A stretch of DNA of 36,600 nucleotides from assembly GCF_001598695.1 (NCBI RefSeq), contig NZ_BCZK01000026.1, forward strand, positions 1 through 36,600, read 5' to 3'. This DNA comes from Klebsiella oxytoca NBRC 105695. GTDB taxonomy: Bacteria > Pseudomonadota > Gammaproteobacteria > Enterobacterales > Enterobacteriaceae. Shown here piece by piece: positions 8,303 to 18,305 of this stretch (position 1 is its first letter; the number at the start of each line of letters is the position of its first letter). The position numbers were made by a program, and so were the translations under genes. The notes under the pieces are model-generated. The model did no database searches. It was given only the letters and a program-made list of their open reading frames with translations, and was not told the origin of the DNA.

Positions 8303-9096
8303 TGCTGGAGATTTTATATCAGGACCCGTGGCTGGTAGCGGTGAACAAGCCTTCGGGCTGGCTGGTGCATCGTAGCTGGCTGGATCGTGATGAAAAAGTG
8401 GTGGTGATGCAGACCGTGCGCGACCAGATAGGCCAGCACGTGTTCACCGCTCACCGCCTCGACAGGCCGACTTCCGGCGTGCTGCTAATGGGACTGTCGA
8501 GCGAAGCGGGAAGACTGTTGTCGCAGCAGTTCGAGCAGCATCAAATGCAGAAACGCTATCATGCGATAGCCCGCGGCTGGTTGAGCGAAGAAGCGGAGCT
8601 TGATTATCCTCTGGTTGAGGAGCTGGATAAAATTGCCGATAAGTTCGCCCGCGAAAATAAAGATCCGCAGCCGGCGGTCACCCATTATCGCGGCCTGGCG
8701 ACGATAGAAATGCCGGTGGCGACCGGACGTTATCCTACCACCCGCTATAGCCTGGTGGAGCTGGAACCGAAAACCGGACGTAAGCACCAGCTGCGCCGTC
8801 ATCTTGCCCATCTTCGCCATCCGATTATCGGCGACAGTAAACACGGCGATCTGCGGCAGAATCGCAGCGCGGCCGAACACTTTGGCTGCGATCGGCTAAT
8901 GCTTCATGCCAGCCAGCTATCGTTAACGCATCCTTTTACCGGTGTACCGCTGGTTATTCGCGCTGGCCTTGACGACGTCTGGATGCGCGCGCTGTCGCAG
9001 TTTGGCTGGCGCGGCCTTCTCCCGTTAAATGAAAGGGTTGAGTTTGCCGACGACTGCGGTCAGGATGAAGAGATACAGGTCACTTCAGGGAGATAG
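8302..9096 (+). CDS. truC: tRNA pseudouridine(65) synthase TruC
   Basis: TruC makes pseudouridine at position 65 of some tRNAs. It belongs to the RluA family: the catalytic aspartate is D54 in the motif HRLDRPTSG, and the later motifs are [29 protein letters not shown] and [11 protein letters not shown]. There is no S4 domain. At 264 residues it is a few longer than the E. coli protein (260), with the extra at the C-terminus. It starts inside the yqcC stop and ends two bases before yqcA, so the three genes form one compact operon. Confidence 0.95.
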   Translation: MLEILYQDPWLVAVNKPSGWLVHRSWLDRDEKVVVMQTVRDQIGQHVFTAHRLDRPTSGVLLMGLSSEAGRLLSQQFEQHQMQKRYHAIARGWLSEEAELDYPLVEELDKIADKFARENKDPQPAVTHYRGLATIEMPVATGRYPTTRYSLVELEPKTGRKHQLRRHLAHLRHPIIGDSKHGDLRQNRSAAEHFGCDRLMLHASQLSLTHPFTGVPLVIRAGLDDVWMRALSQFGWRGLLPLNERVEFADDCGQDEEIQVTSGR

Positions 9097-9098
9097 TC

Positions 9099-9542
9099 AT
9101 GGCAGAAGTCGGAATTTTTGTCGGTACGATGTATGGAAATTCGCTCCTGGTCGCCGAAGAGGCGCAGGCTATTTTGAGCGGACTGGGGCATCAGGCGAAA
9201 GTCTTTGAAGATCCCGAAGTCAAAGACTGGGAGTCGTATACCGGAAAATATGCGCTGGTGGTGACATCGACCACCGGGCAGGGCGATTTACCGGACAGCA
9301 TTGTGCCTTTATACGAAGGCATCAAAGATATGTATCAGCCGCATTTGCGCTATGGAATTATTGCCCTGGGCGATAGCACCTACGCTAACTTCTGCGGCGG
9401 CGGTTTGAAGTTTGATGCGTTATTGCAGGAACAGGGCGGCACGCGCGTTGGCGATATGCTGACGATCGATGCCAGCGAAGATCCGGAACCTGAAAGCGTT
9501 GCTAACCCATGGGTAGCGCAGTGGGCGTCGCTGCTTGATTAA
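9099..9542 (+). CDS. yqcA: Short-chain flavodoxin YqcA
   Basis: YqcA is a 147-residue flavodoxin of the MioC-like group that carries FMN in the cytoplasm. The FMN phosphate loop is [14 protein letters not shown] at residues 8-21, and the isoalloxazine-binding loops are [12 protein letters not shown] and [20 protein letters not shown] ribosome binding site overlaps the truC end. Its redox partner is not known. A role as electron donor for a nearby enzyme is possible but not shown. Confidence 0.93.
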   Translation: MAEVGIFVGTMYGNSLLVAEEAQAILSGLGHQAKVFEDPEVKDWESYTGKYALVVTSTTGQGDLPDSIVPLYEGIKDMYQPHLRYGIIALGDSTYANFCGGGLKFDALLQEQGGTRVGDMLTIDASEDPEPESVANPWVAQWASLLD

Positions 9543-9641
9543 CAACCTAATTCCATCAGGGCTATTTTGTTTGCCATTTTGCCCTCGGGCGGTGCTCAGA
9601 CTGTTTGGCTAATACCCTGGCGGCACAGCTCCTAAAAGTTT

Positions 9642-9672
9642 CGCCCTCTCCCTACACTAGAGGGCGCCCCTT
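9642..9672 (+). terminator. Possible terminator of yqcC-truC-yqcA
   Basis: CGCCCTCT (9642-9649) and AGAGGGCG (9659-9666) pair perfectly over 8 bp with a 9-base loop. A weak pyrimidine run CCCCTTTCTTT follows. Confidence 0.5.
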
Positions 9673-9840
9673 TCTTTACTGATGTTAAATGCCAGTGGCC
9701 AGATAAACGGCCAAAATCATCGTAGCAATTCTTCAGGCGCACGGCTTCGGGCATTTGCCTTAAAACCTGTGTAATGCCATGGTCTTTACCGGGCTATTTC
9801 ACGGGGTCAAGAGAGTTGATTCACACTCCTGTCTTTTGCA

Positions 9841-9874
9841 CCGCGCTTTGCGTCTATGAACGGGCGCGGCTTTT
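9841..9874 (+). terminator. Hairpin with T-run upstream of gudP
   Basis: CCGCGC (9841-9846) and GCGCGG (9864-9869) enclose a 17-base loop and are followed by CTTTTC. It could end a short transcript or attenuate one entering gudP. Confidence 0.35.
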
Positions 9875-10120
9875 CATTTCCGTGAACCATCCCCCATCTC
9901 ATTAGGCATAAGCCATAAATCAGATTTACTCAGGCGGCGAAAGCTGTGTATTTGCACGGTGAGCCCGTCAGCCCCTCTTTTTATACTTTTCCTGCCAGTT
10001 AAAAATGCAGTGCCAGATATAACGAAAATTATGAAAAACACTAACACGTCATTCTGAGTACCCTACAGGTTGTGCTGTTCAGAATGAACGTAGCTAACGC
10101 TATGATTCAGGAGTGCAACA

Positions 10121-11479
10121 ATGAGTTCATTAAGTCAGGCGGCAGGCGGCGCGGAAAAGCGCACCAATGCTCGCTACTGGATAGTGGTGATGTTGTTTAT
10201 CGTCACATCCTTCAACTACGGCGACCGCGCCACCTTATCCATTGCCGGTTCGGAGATGGCCAAAGATATTGGTCTTGATGCCGTTGGCATGGGCTACGTC
10301 TTTTCCGCGTTCTCCTGGGCCTACGTGATCGGCCAGATCCCGGGCGGCTGGCTGCTTGACCGCTTCGGTTCTAAACGCGTCTACTTCTGGTCCATTTTTA
10401 TCTGGTCCATGTTTACCCTGCTGCAGGGTTTCGTCGATATTTTTAGCGGCTTCGGCATTATCGTCGCGCTGTTCACCCTGCGTTTTCTTGTCGGCCTGGC
10501 CGAAGCGCCTTCCTTCCCCGGCAACAGCCGGATCGTCGCGGCGTGGTTCCCGGCGCAGGAGAGGGGCACGGCGGTGGCTATCTTTAACTCCGCGCAATAT
10601 TTTGCCACCGTTATTTTTGCGCCGATCATGGGTTGGCTGACGCATGAGGTGGGCTGGTCGCACGTGTTCTTCTTTATGGGCGGTCTCGGCATTATCATCA
10701 GCTTTGTCTGGCTGAAGGTGATTCATGAACCTAACCAGCATCCGGGTGTAAACCAAAAAGAGCTCGATTACATCGCCGCAGGCGGCGCGCTGATCAATAT
10801 GGATCAGGCGGCGGCCAAAGCTAAGGTGCCGTTTAGCGTAAAATGGGGGCAAATCAAGCAGCTGCTGGGTTCTCGCATGATGATTGGCGTCTATATCGGC
10901 CAGTACTGCATTAACGCTTTGACCTATTTCTTTATCACCTGGTTCCCGGTTTATCTGGTGCAGGCGCGCGGCATGTCGATCCTGAAGGCCGGTTTTGTCG
11001 CGTCGGTTCCGGCGATCTGCGGTTTCGCGGGCGGGGTTCTCGGCGGGATTATTTCCGACTGGCTGATGCGTCGTACCGGCTCGCTGAACATCGCACGTAA
11101 AACGCCTATCGTCATGGGGATGCTGCTGTCGATGGTGATGGTGTTCTGTAACTACGTCAACGTGGAGTGGATGATTATCGGCTTCATGGCGCTGGCCTTC
11201 TTCGGTAAAGGCATCGGTGCGCTGGGCTGGGCGGTTATGGCGGATACGGCGCCGAAAGAGATCAGCGGCCTGAGCGGCGGTCTGTTCAACATGTTCGGCA
11301 ATATCTCCGGTATCGTGACGCCCATTGCTATCGGCTACATCGTTGGCACCACCGGTTCGTTTAACGGCGCGCTGATTTATGTGGGCGTTCATGCGCTGGT
11401 GGCGGTGCTGAGCTATCTGGTACTGGTGGGCGATATTAAACGTATCGAACTGAAACCTGTCGCAGGAAAATCATCATGA
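10121..11479 (+). CDS. gudP: D-glucarate/D-galactarate MFS transporter GudP
   Basis: GudP imports D-glucarate and related diacids with protons across the inner membrane. The 452-residue protein has about twelve hydrophobic segments and belongs to the anion:cation symporter branch of the major facilitator family. Seen are [13 protein letters not shown] in the first segment, the loop [35 protein letters not shown] and the late [21 protein letters not shown] precedes the ATG. Its stop overlaps the gudX start by four bases (ATGA). With gudX, gudD and garK it makes a diacid-use operon. CdaR control is expected from E. coli but not shown here. Confidence 0.95.
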   Translation: MSSLSQAAGGAEKRTNARYWIVVMLFIVTSFNYGDRATLSIAGSEMAKDIGLDAVGMGYVFSAFSWAYVIGQIPGGWLLDRFGSKRVYFWSIFIWSMFTLLQGFVDIFSGFGIIVALFTLRFLVGLAEAPSFPGNSRIVAAWFPAQERGTAVAIFNSAQYFATVIFAPIMGWLTHEVGWSHVFFFMGGLGIIISFVWLKVIHEPNQHPGVNQKELDYIAAGGALINMDQAAAKAKVPFSVKWGQIKQLLGSRMMIGVYIGQYCINALTYFFITWFPVYLVQARGMSILKAGFVASVPAICGFAGGVLGGIISDWLMRRTGSLNIARKTPIVMGMLLSMVMVFCNYVNVEWMIIGFMALAFFGKGIGALGWAVMADTAPKEISGLSGGLFNMFGNISGIVTPIAIGYIVGTTGSFNGALIYVGVHALVAVLSYLVLVGDIKRIELKPVAGKSS

Positions 11480-12816
11480 CAACGCAATCGAGCCCTATTA
11501 TCACCGATATGAAGGTTATCCCGGTGGCCGGGCAGGACAGTATGCTGCTTAACATCGGCGGCGCGCATAATGCGTACTTTACCCGCAATATTGTGGTGCT
11601 GACCGATAACGCCGGCAATACCGGGGTCGGCGAAGCACCGGGCGGCGAAGTGATTTATCAGACGCTGGTGGATGCCATCCCGACGGTATTAGGCCAGGAA
11701 GTCGCCCGCCTGAACAAAGTGGTTCAGCAGGTGCATAAAGGCAACCAGGCCGCGGACTTTGATACTTTTGGTAAAGGCGCCTGGACATTCGAGCTGCGGG
11801 TGAACGCGGTGGCGGCGCTGGAGGCTGCGCTGCTGGATCTGCTGGGCAAGGCGCTCAACGTGCCGGTTTGCGAGCTGCTGGGGCCGGGCAAGCAGCGCGA
11901 TGAGGTGACCGTGCTGGGCTATCTGTTCTACGTGGGCGATCGCACCAAAACCGATCTGCCCTATCTGGAAAGCACGCCGGGCAACCATGAGTGGTATCGT
12001 CTACGCCATCAGGAAGCGCTGAACAGCGAGGCGGTGGTGCGCCTGGCGGAGGCCTCACAGGACCGCTACGGCTTTAAAGATTTTAAACTGAAAGGCGGCG
12101 TGCTGCCCGGCGAGCAGGAGATCGAAACCGCCCGCGCGTTGAAAAAGCGTTTTCCCGATGCGCGTATTACGGTTGATCCCAACGGCGCCTGGCTGCTGGA
12201 TGAAGCCATCGCCCTGTGTAAAGGGCTGAACGAGGTGCTGACCTACGCGGAAGACCCCTGCGGCGCCGAACAGGGCTTTTCTGGCCGTGAAGTGATGGCG
12301 GAGTTTCGCCGCGCCACCGGTCTGCCGGTGGCAACCAATATGATCGCCACTAACTGGCGCGAAATGGGCCACGCGGTGATGCTGAATGCCGTGGATATTC
12401 CGCTGGCCGATCCGCACTTCTGGACCCTTTCCGGCGCGGTGCGCGTGGCGCAGCTGTGCGATGACTGGGGCCTGACCTGGGGCTGCCATTCCAATAACCA
12501 CTTTGATATTTCACTGGCCATGTTCACCCACGTCGGCGCAGCGGCGCCGGGCAACCCCACGGCCATCGATACCCACTGGATTTGGCAGGAGGGAGATTGC
12601 CGCCTGACCAAGAATCCGCTGGAGATTAAGCACGGAAAAATTGCTGTTCCGGACGCGCCTGGACTCGGCGTCGAGCTGGACTGGGAGCAGGTGCAGAAAG
12701 CGCATGAGGCTTATAAAAAGCTGCCCGGCGGCGCGCGTAATGACGCAGGCCCAATGCAGTACCTGATCCCCGGATGGACTTTTGACCGTAAACGCCCCGT
12801 TTTCGGCCGTCACTGA
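11476..12816 (+). CDS. gudX: Glucarate dehydratase-related protein GudX
   Basis: GudX is a paralogue of GudD in the mandelate-racemase subgroup of the enolase superfamily, 446 residues as in E. coli. The barrel residues line up with GudD: K204 and K206 in KDFKLKGG, D234 in DPNGAW, and H338 in CHSNNHFD. By sequence it therefore keeps the core catalytic set, although the E. coli protein is reported as a much poorer glucarate dehydratase. Position 337 is cysteine where GudD has serine (SHSNN). Its real substrate is unknown. It is translationally coupled to gudP and ends 19 bases before gudD. Confidence 0.95.
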   Translation: MTTQSSPIITDMKVIPVAGQDSMLLNIGGAHNAYFTRNIVVLTDNAGNTGVGEAPGGEVIYQTLVDAIPTVLGQEVARLNKVVQQVHKGNQAADFDTFGKGAWTFELRVNAVAALEAALLDLLGKALNVPVCELLGPGKQRDEVTVLGYLFYVGDRTKTDLPYLESTPGNHEWYRLRHQEALNSEAVVRLAEASQDRYGFKDFKLKGGVLPGEQEIETARALKKRFPDARITVDPNGAWLLDEAIALCKGLNEVLTYAEDPCGAEQGFSGREVMAEFRRATGLPVATNMIATNWREMGHAVMLNAVDIPLADPHFWTLSGAVRVAQLCDDWGLTWGCHSNNHFDISLAMFTHVGAAAPGNPTAIDTHWIWQEGDCRLTKNPLEIKHGKIAVPDAPGLGVELDWEQVQKAHEAYKKLPGGARNDAGPMQYLIPGWTFDRKRPVFGRH

Positions 12817-12835
12817 TTTGAATAAGGACTAAATT

Positions 12836-14176
12836 ATGAGCGCACAATTTTCGACCCCCGTTGTTTCTTCTATGCAGGTCATTCCGGTCGCGGGTCACGA
12901 CAGCATGCTGATGAACCTGAGCGGCGCGCACGCCCCGTTCTTCACGCGTAATATCGTGGTAATCAAAGATAATTCCGGCCATACCGGCGTCGGCGAAATT
13001 CCCGGCGGAGAGAAAATCCGCACCACCCTTGAGGACGCGATCCCGCTGGTGGTCGGTAAAACGCTGGGTGAATATAAAAACGTGCTGACCGCCGTACGCA
13101 ATACTTTCGCCGATCGGGATGCCGGCGGACGCGGTTTGCAGACCTTCGATCTGCGTACCACAATTCACGTAGTGACCGGGATCGAAGCGGCGATGCTTGA
13201 CCTGCTGGGCCAGCATCTGGGCGTGAACGTGGCGTCTCTGCTGGGCGATGGACAGCAGCGCAGCGAAGTGGAAATGCTGGGCTATCTGTTCTTCGTCGGC
13301 AATCGTAAAGCTACACCGCTGCCTTATCAGAGCCAGCCGGATGACCCGTGCGACTGGTATCGCCTGCGTCATGATGAGGCGATGACCCCGGATGCGGTGG
13401 TGCGTCTGGCGGAAGCCGCATATGAGAAATATGGTTTTAACGATTTTAAACTGAAAGGCGGCGTACTGGCCGGGGAAGAGGAAGCGGAGTCTATCGTCGC
13501 GCTGGCTAAGCGCTTCCCGCAGGCGCGCGTGACCCTCGATCCGAACGGCGCGTGGTCGCTGGATGAAGCGATCAAAATTGGTAAATACCTGAAAGGATCT
13601 CTGGCCTATGCGGAAGATCCGTGCGGCGCCGAGCAGGGCTTCTCCGGGCGTGAAGTGATGGCGGAGTTCCGCCGCGCCACCGGACTGCCGACGGCGACCA
13701 ATATGATCGCGACCGACTGGCGTCAGATGGGCCACACGCTGTCGCTGCAATCCGTGGATATTCCGCTGGCGGATCCGCACTTCTGGACCATGCAGGGCTC
13801 CGTCCGCGTGGCGCAGATGTGCCACGAGTTCGGCCTGACCTGGGGCTCGCACTCTAACAACCACTTTGATATCTCGCTGGCGATGTTTACCCACGTGGCG
13901 GCAGCCGCGCCGGGTAAAATTACCGCTATTGATACGCACTGGATCTGGCAGGAAGGCAACCAGCGCCTGACCAAAGAACCGTTTGAAATTAAAGGCGGGA
14001 TGGTACAGGTACCGGCGAAACCGGGGCTGGGCGTGGAGCTCGATATGGATCAGGTGATGAAAGCCCATGAGCTGTATCAGAAACACGGTCTGGGCGCGCG
14101 CGATGATGCGATGGGAATGCAGTATTTGATCCCGAACTGGACGTTTGATAACAAGCGTCCGTGCATGGTGCGCTAA
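12836..14176 (+). CDS. gudD: D-glucarate dehydratase GudD
   Basis: GudD removes water from D-glucarate (and L-idarate) to give 5-keto-4-deoxyglucarate. The 446-residue protein has the enolase-superfamily N-terminal capping domain ([20 protein letters not shown]) and the barrel. K207 in FKLKGG and H339 in SHSNNH are the two acid/base residues of the family, and D235 in DPNGAW is a magnesium ligand; these positions fall exactly on the E. coli numbering. AAGGA precedes the ATG. The hairpin after it separates gudD from garK. Confidence 0.97.
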   Translation: MSAQFSTPVVSSMQVIPVAGHDSMLMNLSGAHAPFFTRNIVVIKDNSGHTGVGEIPGGEKIRTTLEDAIPLVVGKTLGEYKNVLTAVRNTFADRDAGGRGLQTFDLRTTIHVVTGIEAAMLDLLGQHLGVNVASLLGDGQQRSEVEMLGYLFFVGNRKATPLPYQSQPDDPCDWYRLRHDEAMTPDAVVRLAEAAYEKYGFNDFKLKGGVLAGEEEAESIVALAKRFPQARVTLDPNGAWSLDEAIKIGKYLKGSLAYAEDPCGAEQGFSGREVMAEFRRATGLPTATNMIATDWRQMGHTLSLQSVDIPLADPHFWTMQGSVRVAQMCHEFGLTWGSHSNNHFDISLAMFTHVAAAAPGKITAIDTHWIWQEGNQRLTKEPFEIKGGMVQVPAKPGLGVELDMDQVMKAHELYQKHGLGARDDAMGMQYLIPNWTFDNKRPCMVR

Positions 14177-14182
14177 GGAGAT

Positions 14183-14206
14183 GCCGGTCCCTTCGGGGGC
14201 CGGTTT
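14183..14206 (+). terminator. Hairpin between gudD and garK
   Basis: CCGGTCCC (14184-14191), loop ttcg and GGGGCCGG (14196-14203) pair with one G-T wobble and are followed by TTT. It is a stable tetraloop stem with a short T-run, so it may partly end the gud transcript and lower garK expression. Confidence 0.55.
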
Positions 14207-14247
14207 CCTGCACGGCGTCGGGTAATCGTTCATTTTAAGGACAGCAT

Positions 14248-15387
14248 ATGAAGATAGTGATCGCACCGGATTCATACAAGGAGAGCCTGAGTGCGCTGGA
14301 TGTTGCAACCGCGATAGAGCAAGGTTTTCGGGAAGTTTATTCCGATGCGGAGTACGTCAAACTGCCGGTCGCCGACGGTGGCGAAGGAACCGTTGAAGCC
14401 ATGGTTGCCGCGACCCAGGGATGCCGGATAGCGGTCACCGTCACCGGTCCGCTCGGCGAGCCCGTAGAGGCTTTTTTTGGTCTTTCGGGCGATAAGCAGT
14501 GCGCGTTTATTGAAATGGCGGCGGCAAGCGGTCTGGAGAGCGTACCGCCGGCGCGACGTAACCCTCTTCTGACGACTTCATGGGGTACCGGCGAGCTGAT
14601 TCGCCATGCGCTGGACGCGGGCGTCAGGCAAATTATTATCGGCATCGGCGGCAGCGCGACTAACGATGGCGGCGCCGGGATGGTGCAGGCGCTGGGGGCG
14701 AAACTGCTGACCCGGGATAACCAGCAGATTGGCGCCGGCGGACAAGCGCTGGAGAGCCTCGCGCGCATCGACGTGAGCGAGTTAGATAAGCGCCTCGCCG
14801 GATGCCGCATTGACGTCGCTTGCGATGTCACCAATCCGCTGACGGGCCCGCAGGGCGCGACGGCAGTATTTGGCCCGCAGAAAGGGGCGACGGCGGAGAT
14901 GATCGCCAGCCTCGATAAGGCGCTGGCCCATTTTGCTGAGATTATCCATCGCGACTTAGAGCTTAATGTGTTGCATCTTGAAGGCGGCGGCGCGGCGGGC
15001 GGCATGGGCGCGGGCCTGTATGCCTTTTGCGGGGCTAAGCTGCGGCCGGGCATTGAGATCGTGACCGACGCTTTGCATCTTGCCGATATCGTGGCGGATG
15101 CGGATCTGGTGATCACCGGCGAAGGGCGCATCGACAGCCAGACGATTCACGGCAAAGTGCCGGTTGGCGTGGCGCGGGTGGCAAAACGCTATAATCTGCC
15201 GGTTATCGCGATTGCCGGGAGCCTGACGGCGGACGTCGGCGTAGTCCATGAGCACGGGCTGGATGCGGTATTCAGCGTTATTTATTCCATTTGCACCCTG
15301 GATGAGGCGCTGGAAAATGCCGCCGAAAATGTGCGCATGACGGCGAGAAACGTCGCCGCTGTGCTGAAAATGGGCCAGGTATTATAG
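14248..15387 (+). CDS. garK: Glycerate 2-kinase (GarK/GlxK family)
   Basis: The 379-residue protein belongs to glycerate kinase type 1. The start MKIVIAPDSYKESLSA is diagnostic, followed by LPVADGGEGTVEAM, IGIGGSATNDGGAGMVQALGAKL, ACDVTNPLTGPQGA, the glycine loop AGGMGAGL and ITGEGRIDSQTIHGK. It phosphorylates D-glycerate to 2-phosphoglycerate, the exit step of glucarate and galactarate breakdown. In E. coli garK is elsewhere and gudD is next to barA; here the gene sits directly behind gudD, so uptake, dehydration and the final kinase step are together. The aldolase (GarL) and the tartronate semialdehyde reductase (GarR) are not in the window. AGGA precedes the ATG. GlxK is the alternative name choice. 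Confidence 0.92.
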   Translation: MKIVIAPDSYKESLSALDVATAIEQGFREVYSDAEYVKLPVADGGEGTVEAMVAATQGCRIAVTVTGPLGEPVEAFFGLSGDKQCAFIEMAAASGLESVPPARRNPLLTTSWGTGELIRHALDAGVRQIIIGIGGSATNDGGAGMVQALGAKLLTRDNQQIGAGGQALESLARIDVSELDKRLAGCRIDVACDVTNPLTGPQGATAVFGPQKGATAEMIASLDKALAHFAEIIHRDLELNVLHLEGGGAAGGMGAGLYAFCGAKLRPGIEIVTDALHLADIVADADLVITGEGRIDSQTIHGKVPVGVARVAKRYNLPVIAIAGSLTADVGVVHEHGLDAVFSVIYSICTLDEALENAAENVRMTARNVAAVLKMGQVL

Positions 15388-15393
15388 ATTCTC

Positions 15394-15419
15394 CCCCGGT
15401 CGCAGTGCGCGAGCCGGGG
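15394..15419. terminator. Hairpin between convergent garK and barA
   Basis: CCCCGG (15394-15399) and CCGGGG (15414-15419) enclose a 14-base loop. No long T-run is seen on either strand. It may be a weak two-way terminator or a REP remnant. Confidence 0.4.
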
Positions 15420-15427
15420 CAGGCGTT

Positions 15428-18181
15428 TTAGATTCCCTGCAGCTTACAGGCTTCCCGCGCGACGTTGTCCATTTCATCCAGCAGTTCCAGAAGCTCCGGC
15501 TCCAGCTCCTCGGCGGCGGTGCCCGCGCGCAGCTGGCTCTCGAGAGTGTGGCAGAGTTTCTTCAGGCGCGGCACGCCGCTGTAGCTACAGCTGCCGTGCA
15601 GCTTATGAATAAGATCCAGCAGGCCTTCCGGCTGCTCTCCCACCAGCTGTTCTTCCACCTTGTTACGCACTTCCGGCATAAAAGCGAGCAGCATCTGCAG
15701 CATTTCCCGCGCCAGATCCGGTTTCATCGCCGCCTGGCGTAGCGCCAGCTGCCAGTCGAGGGTGATGTCATGGTTAACCGGTAGGTCAACCGGCTCCGCC
15801 GCGGCCTGCGGCGCAGCGGCCTGTCCCGGCTGGTAGCGCAGCAGCAGATTGTAGAGCTTATCTTCCTCAATGGGCTTCGCCAGATAGTCGTTCATCCCCG
15901 CGCTGAGCAATTTCTCTCGCTGCCCTTCCAGAGCATGGGCCGTCACGGCGATCACCGGCGTTTGCTGTTGATGAGGGAGCTGATGGATCAATTCGCAGGC
16001 GCGGATGCCGTCCATTTCCGGCATTTGAATATCCATCAGAATCAGATCCTGCTGCATTTCTCTGGCTCGTTCAACGGCGTTCTGGCCGCTGTCGCAGAGG
16101 ATGACATGCTGGACTAAATCTTCAAGCAGAGCGCCGATGAGCTTAAGATTCGCCGGATTGTCATCGACGGCCATTACCGTCATGGGCAGCTTTGTACTAC
16201 CGGAGCGCGGCAGCAGGAGCGTCGGCTGGGTCTGGCATGTGGCCGTCAGCGCCGGAAGCAAGCGCGTTGAGGTCAGGGGCTTAAGCAGACAGGCTGCGAT
16301 ACCGTCGTGTTTAAGCGTTTCGGCGCTCACCTGGGCGTGGCACGGTAGCGCCAGCAGCAGATGATCGGCAAGCTTACGGGCTCTGGCCAGCTTATCGCGA
16401 TGCTGGTTCAGATCGCGTATCGACACCGGAATGCCCGCCAGCAGGATATCGTAATGGGCATCCGGTAGGGCAGTCATCGTCGGACTGTAGACCACCTCCA
16501 GCGGCGTTGTCGCCAGCAGCTCCATGGTGCACTGCGCCGCCGCTGCGTTAGCCTCAATGTAGGCCAGCTTTTTACCCGCCAGACATTGGGTCGGTACGCT
16601 GTCGGGTACCGCGTTAGGGTTGAGATCGAGGCTGATATGGAACCAGAACGTCGAGCCGCGATTAGGCTGGCTATGGAAGGAAATATCGCCACCCATCTCT
16701 TTTACCAGCCGCTGGGTGATAACCAGACCCAGCCCGGTTCCGCCGTGGCGACGGGAAATACTGGCGTCTGCCTGGCGGAAAGCCTGAAACAGACGCGACT
16801 GGTCGCGCTCGGGAATACCGATGCCGGTATCGTGGATCTGAACTTCGATTTGCACTCTTGAATTGCTTATAGCCCGCTGTTCCACCAGCACGTCAATGTT
16901 GCCATGTTCGGTGAACTTAATGGCGTTGCCCATCAGGTTAGTAATAATTTGCTGCAGGCGCAGCGGGTCGCCAATCACGTTATCCGGCACATCGTTTTTG
17001 ATGTTCAGGGTCAGCTCCAGCCCCTTATCGTGCGCCGAATGCGCCAACAGCGTGACCACCTCGTCGAGCGAATTTCGCAGCAGGAACGGAATGCTCTCCA
17101 GAATGAGCTTCCCGGCTTCGAGCTTAGAGAAGTCCAGAACATCATTAATGATGGCCAGCAGATTGTTCGCTGAACGCTCAATGGTGGTCAGATGATCGCG
17201 TTGGGTGGTATTTAAATCGGTTTTCAGCGTCAGGCGGGTAAAGCCAATGACGCCGTTAAGCGGAGTGCGCAGCTCGTGGGACATATTGGCGAGGAATTCG
17301 GATTTGATTCGCGCCGCTTCCTGCGCGCGTTTTTTCGCCAGGTCCAGCTCAACGTTCTGGATTTCCATCTGTTCAAGCGTTTCACGCAGGTCGGAGGTGG
17401 CCTGATCGACGTTATGCTGCATCTCTTCATGATACGCCGCCAACGACATCGCCATGGAGTTGATCCCGTTTTTCAGCATATCCAGTTCGCCGAGCATAAA
17501 ACCTTCCACGCGGCTATCAAGCTGGCCCCGGCGGATGCGGTCAACGGTATTCACCATGTTGCGAATCGGCCCGGTCACGTCGCGCATCAGTCGCCAGCCG
17601 AAGATCAGCGCGATGCCGATGCAGAACAGCATCATCACGCTGGAGATGAAGATCTCTTTGTACTGCTGCAGCCGCACCGATTTGAGATCCAGCTCCAGCG
17701 CCACGTAGCCCAGCATATTGTCCGGCATCTTGGCATCGCTTCCCGGTGATTCATCCGGTGAATAGCTTTCTGAAATAATTGGGGTGCGCAAAATCATCAA
17801 ATCGCCGTGACGAATCACGCTTAAACGGCGGGGAAAAGGCGCCCCTTTTGGTAGCTGAAGTTCGCCGGGATCGAGCTGAAAGTTGGAGGTGACAAACAGC
17901 CTGTTGTGCGAGTCATAGATGGAAATGGCGCGCACAATATCGGAATGGCGGCGATGCAGCACGCTGATCAGCTGCCCGATTGACTCGCGGTTTTGCAAAT
18001 TCATGCCATATTCACTGGAGACCGCCAGCGGTTCGATGATACTGGCTCCGGCATCTTCCAGCTGGCGCTGTAGGTCGTTATAGCGGTGTGCGACGAAGAA
18101 TATACTGAGCAGCAGACCGATCAAAACGGTTGGCGCCAGAATAAGAATCATCATGCGGGCACGAAGGCTGTAGTTGGTCAT
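15428..18181 (-). CDS. barA: Hybrid sensor histidine kinase BarA
   Basis: BarA senses short-chain carboxylates and starts a four-step phosphorelay to UvrY, which turns on csrB and csrC. The 917-residue protein has a first membrane segment (residues 9-31), a periplasmic domain, a second membrane segment near 175-195, a HAMP linker ([19 protein letters not shown]), and a HisKA domain with H302 in [15 protein letters not shown]. The HATPase domain follows with [13 protein letters not shown] and GTGLGLVI, then a degenerate receiver-like part, the true receiver with D717 in [11 protein letters not shown], and a C-terminal HPt domain with H862 in [10 protein letters not shown]. coli BarA has 918 residues and H302/D718/H861. 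The gene is divergent from rlmD, with 124 bases between starts. Confidence 0.97.
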   Translation of the reverse strand: MTNYSLRARMMILILAPTVLIGLLLSIFFVAHRYNDLQRQLEDAGASIIEPLAVSSEYGMNLQNRESIGQLISVLHRRHSDIVRAISIYDSHNRLFVTSNFQLDPGELQLPKGAPFPRRLSVIRHGDLMILRTPIISESYSPDESPGSDAKMPDNMLGYVALELDLKSVRLQQYKEIFISSVMMLFCIGIALIFGWRLMRDVTGPIRNMVNTVDRIRRGQLDSRVEGFMLGELDMLKNGINSMAMSLAAYHEEMQHNVDQATSDLRETLEQMEIQNVELDLAKKRAQEAARIKSEFLANMSHELRTPLNGVIGFTRLTLKTDLNTTQRDHLTTIERSANNLLAIINDVLDFSKLEAGKLILESIPFLLRNSLDEVVTLLAHSAHDKGLELTLNIKNDVPDNVIGDPLRLQQIITNLMGNAIKFTEHGNIDVLVEQRAISNSRVQIEVQIHDTGIGIPERDQSRLFQAFRQADASISRRHGGTGLGLVITQRLVKEMGGDISFHSQPNRGSTFWFHISLDLNPNAVPDSVPTQCLAGKKLAYIEANAAAAQCTMELLATTPLEVVYSPTMTALPDAHYDILLAGIPVSIRDLNQHRDKLARARKLADHLLLALPCHAQVSAETLKHDGIAACLLKPLTSTRLLPALTATCQTQPTLLLPRSGSTKLPMTVMAVDDNPANLKLIGALLEDLVQHVILCDSGQNAVERAREMQQDLILMDIQMPEMDGIRACELIHQLPHQQQTPVIAVTAHALEGQREKLLSAGMNDYLAKPIEEDKLYNLLLRYQPGQAAAPQAAAEPVDLPVNHDITLDWQLALRQAAMKPDLAREMLQMLLAFMPEVRNKVEEQLVGEQPEGLLDLIHKLHGSCSYSGVPRLKKLCHTLESQLRAGTAAEELEPELLELLDEMDNVAREACKLQGI

Positions 18182-18305
18182 GCGGTTCCATTATGGGAGA
18201 ATATATACATCATCCTTACAGGCTGCTGAGGCATTGGTTACGCTGGCTCACCCTGAAAGAACTCGTGTATAGAGTCAGTATATTTAATTGAGACAAATCT
18301 CTACG

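Larger units (their letters stand above)
9543..10120. other. yqcA-gudP intergenic region (578 bp)
   Basis: No convincing protein gene is seen. Two hairpins with short T-runs occur (9642-9672 and 9841-9874), and a TATACT -10-like box lies at 9982-9987. The gud promoter and operators for the sugar-diacid regulator CdaR should be here, but I cannot place them. The region is long enough for a small RNA between the two hairpins. Confidence 0.6.

Noticed and set aside
9945..9960. Possible CRP site TGTGTATTTGCACGGT before gudP
   Set aside because: Only one half resembles TGTGA; the other half does not fit TCACA at the right spacing.
10235..11392. 385-codon minus-strand open frame
   Set aside because: It is antisense to gudP, with no ribosome binding site or recognisable motif.
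12626..14308. 560-codon minus-strand open frame
   Set aside because: It is antisense to the end of gudX and all of gudD; the composition (many His, Arg, Gln) is that of a shadow frame.
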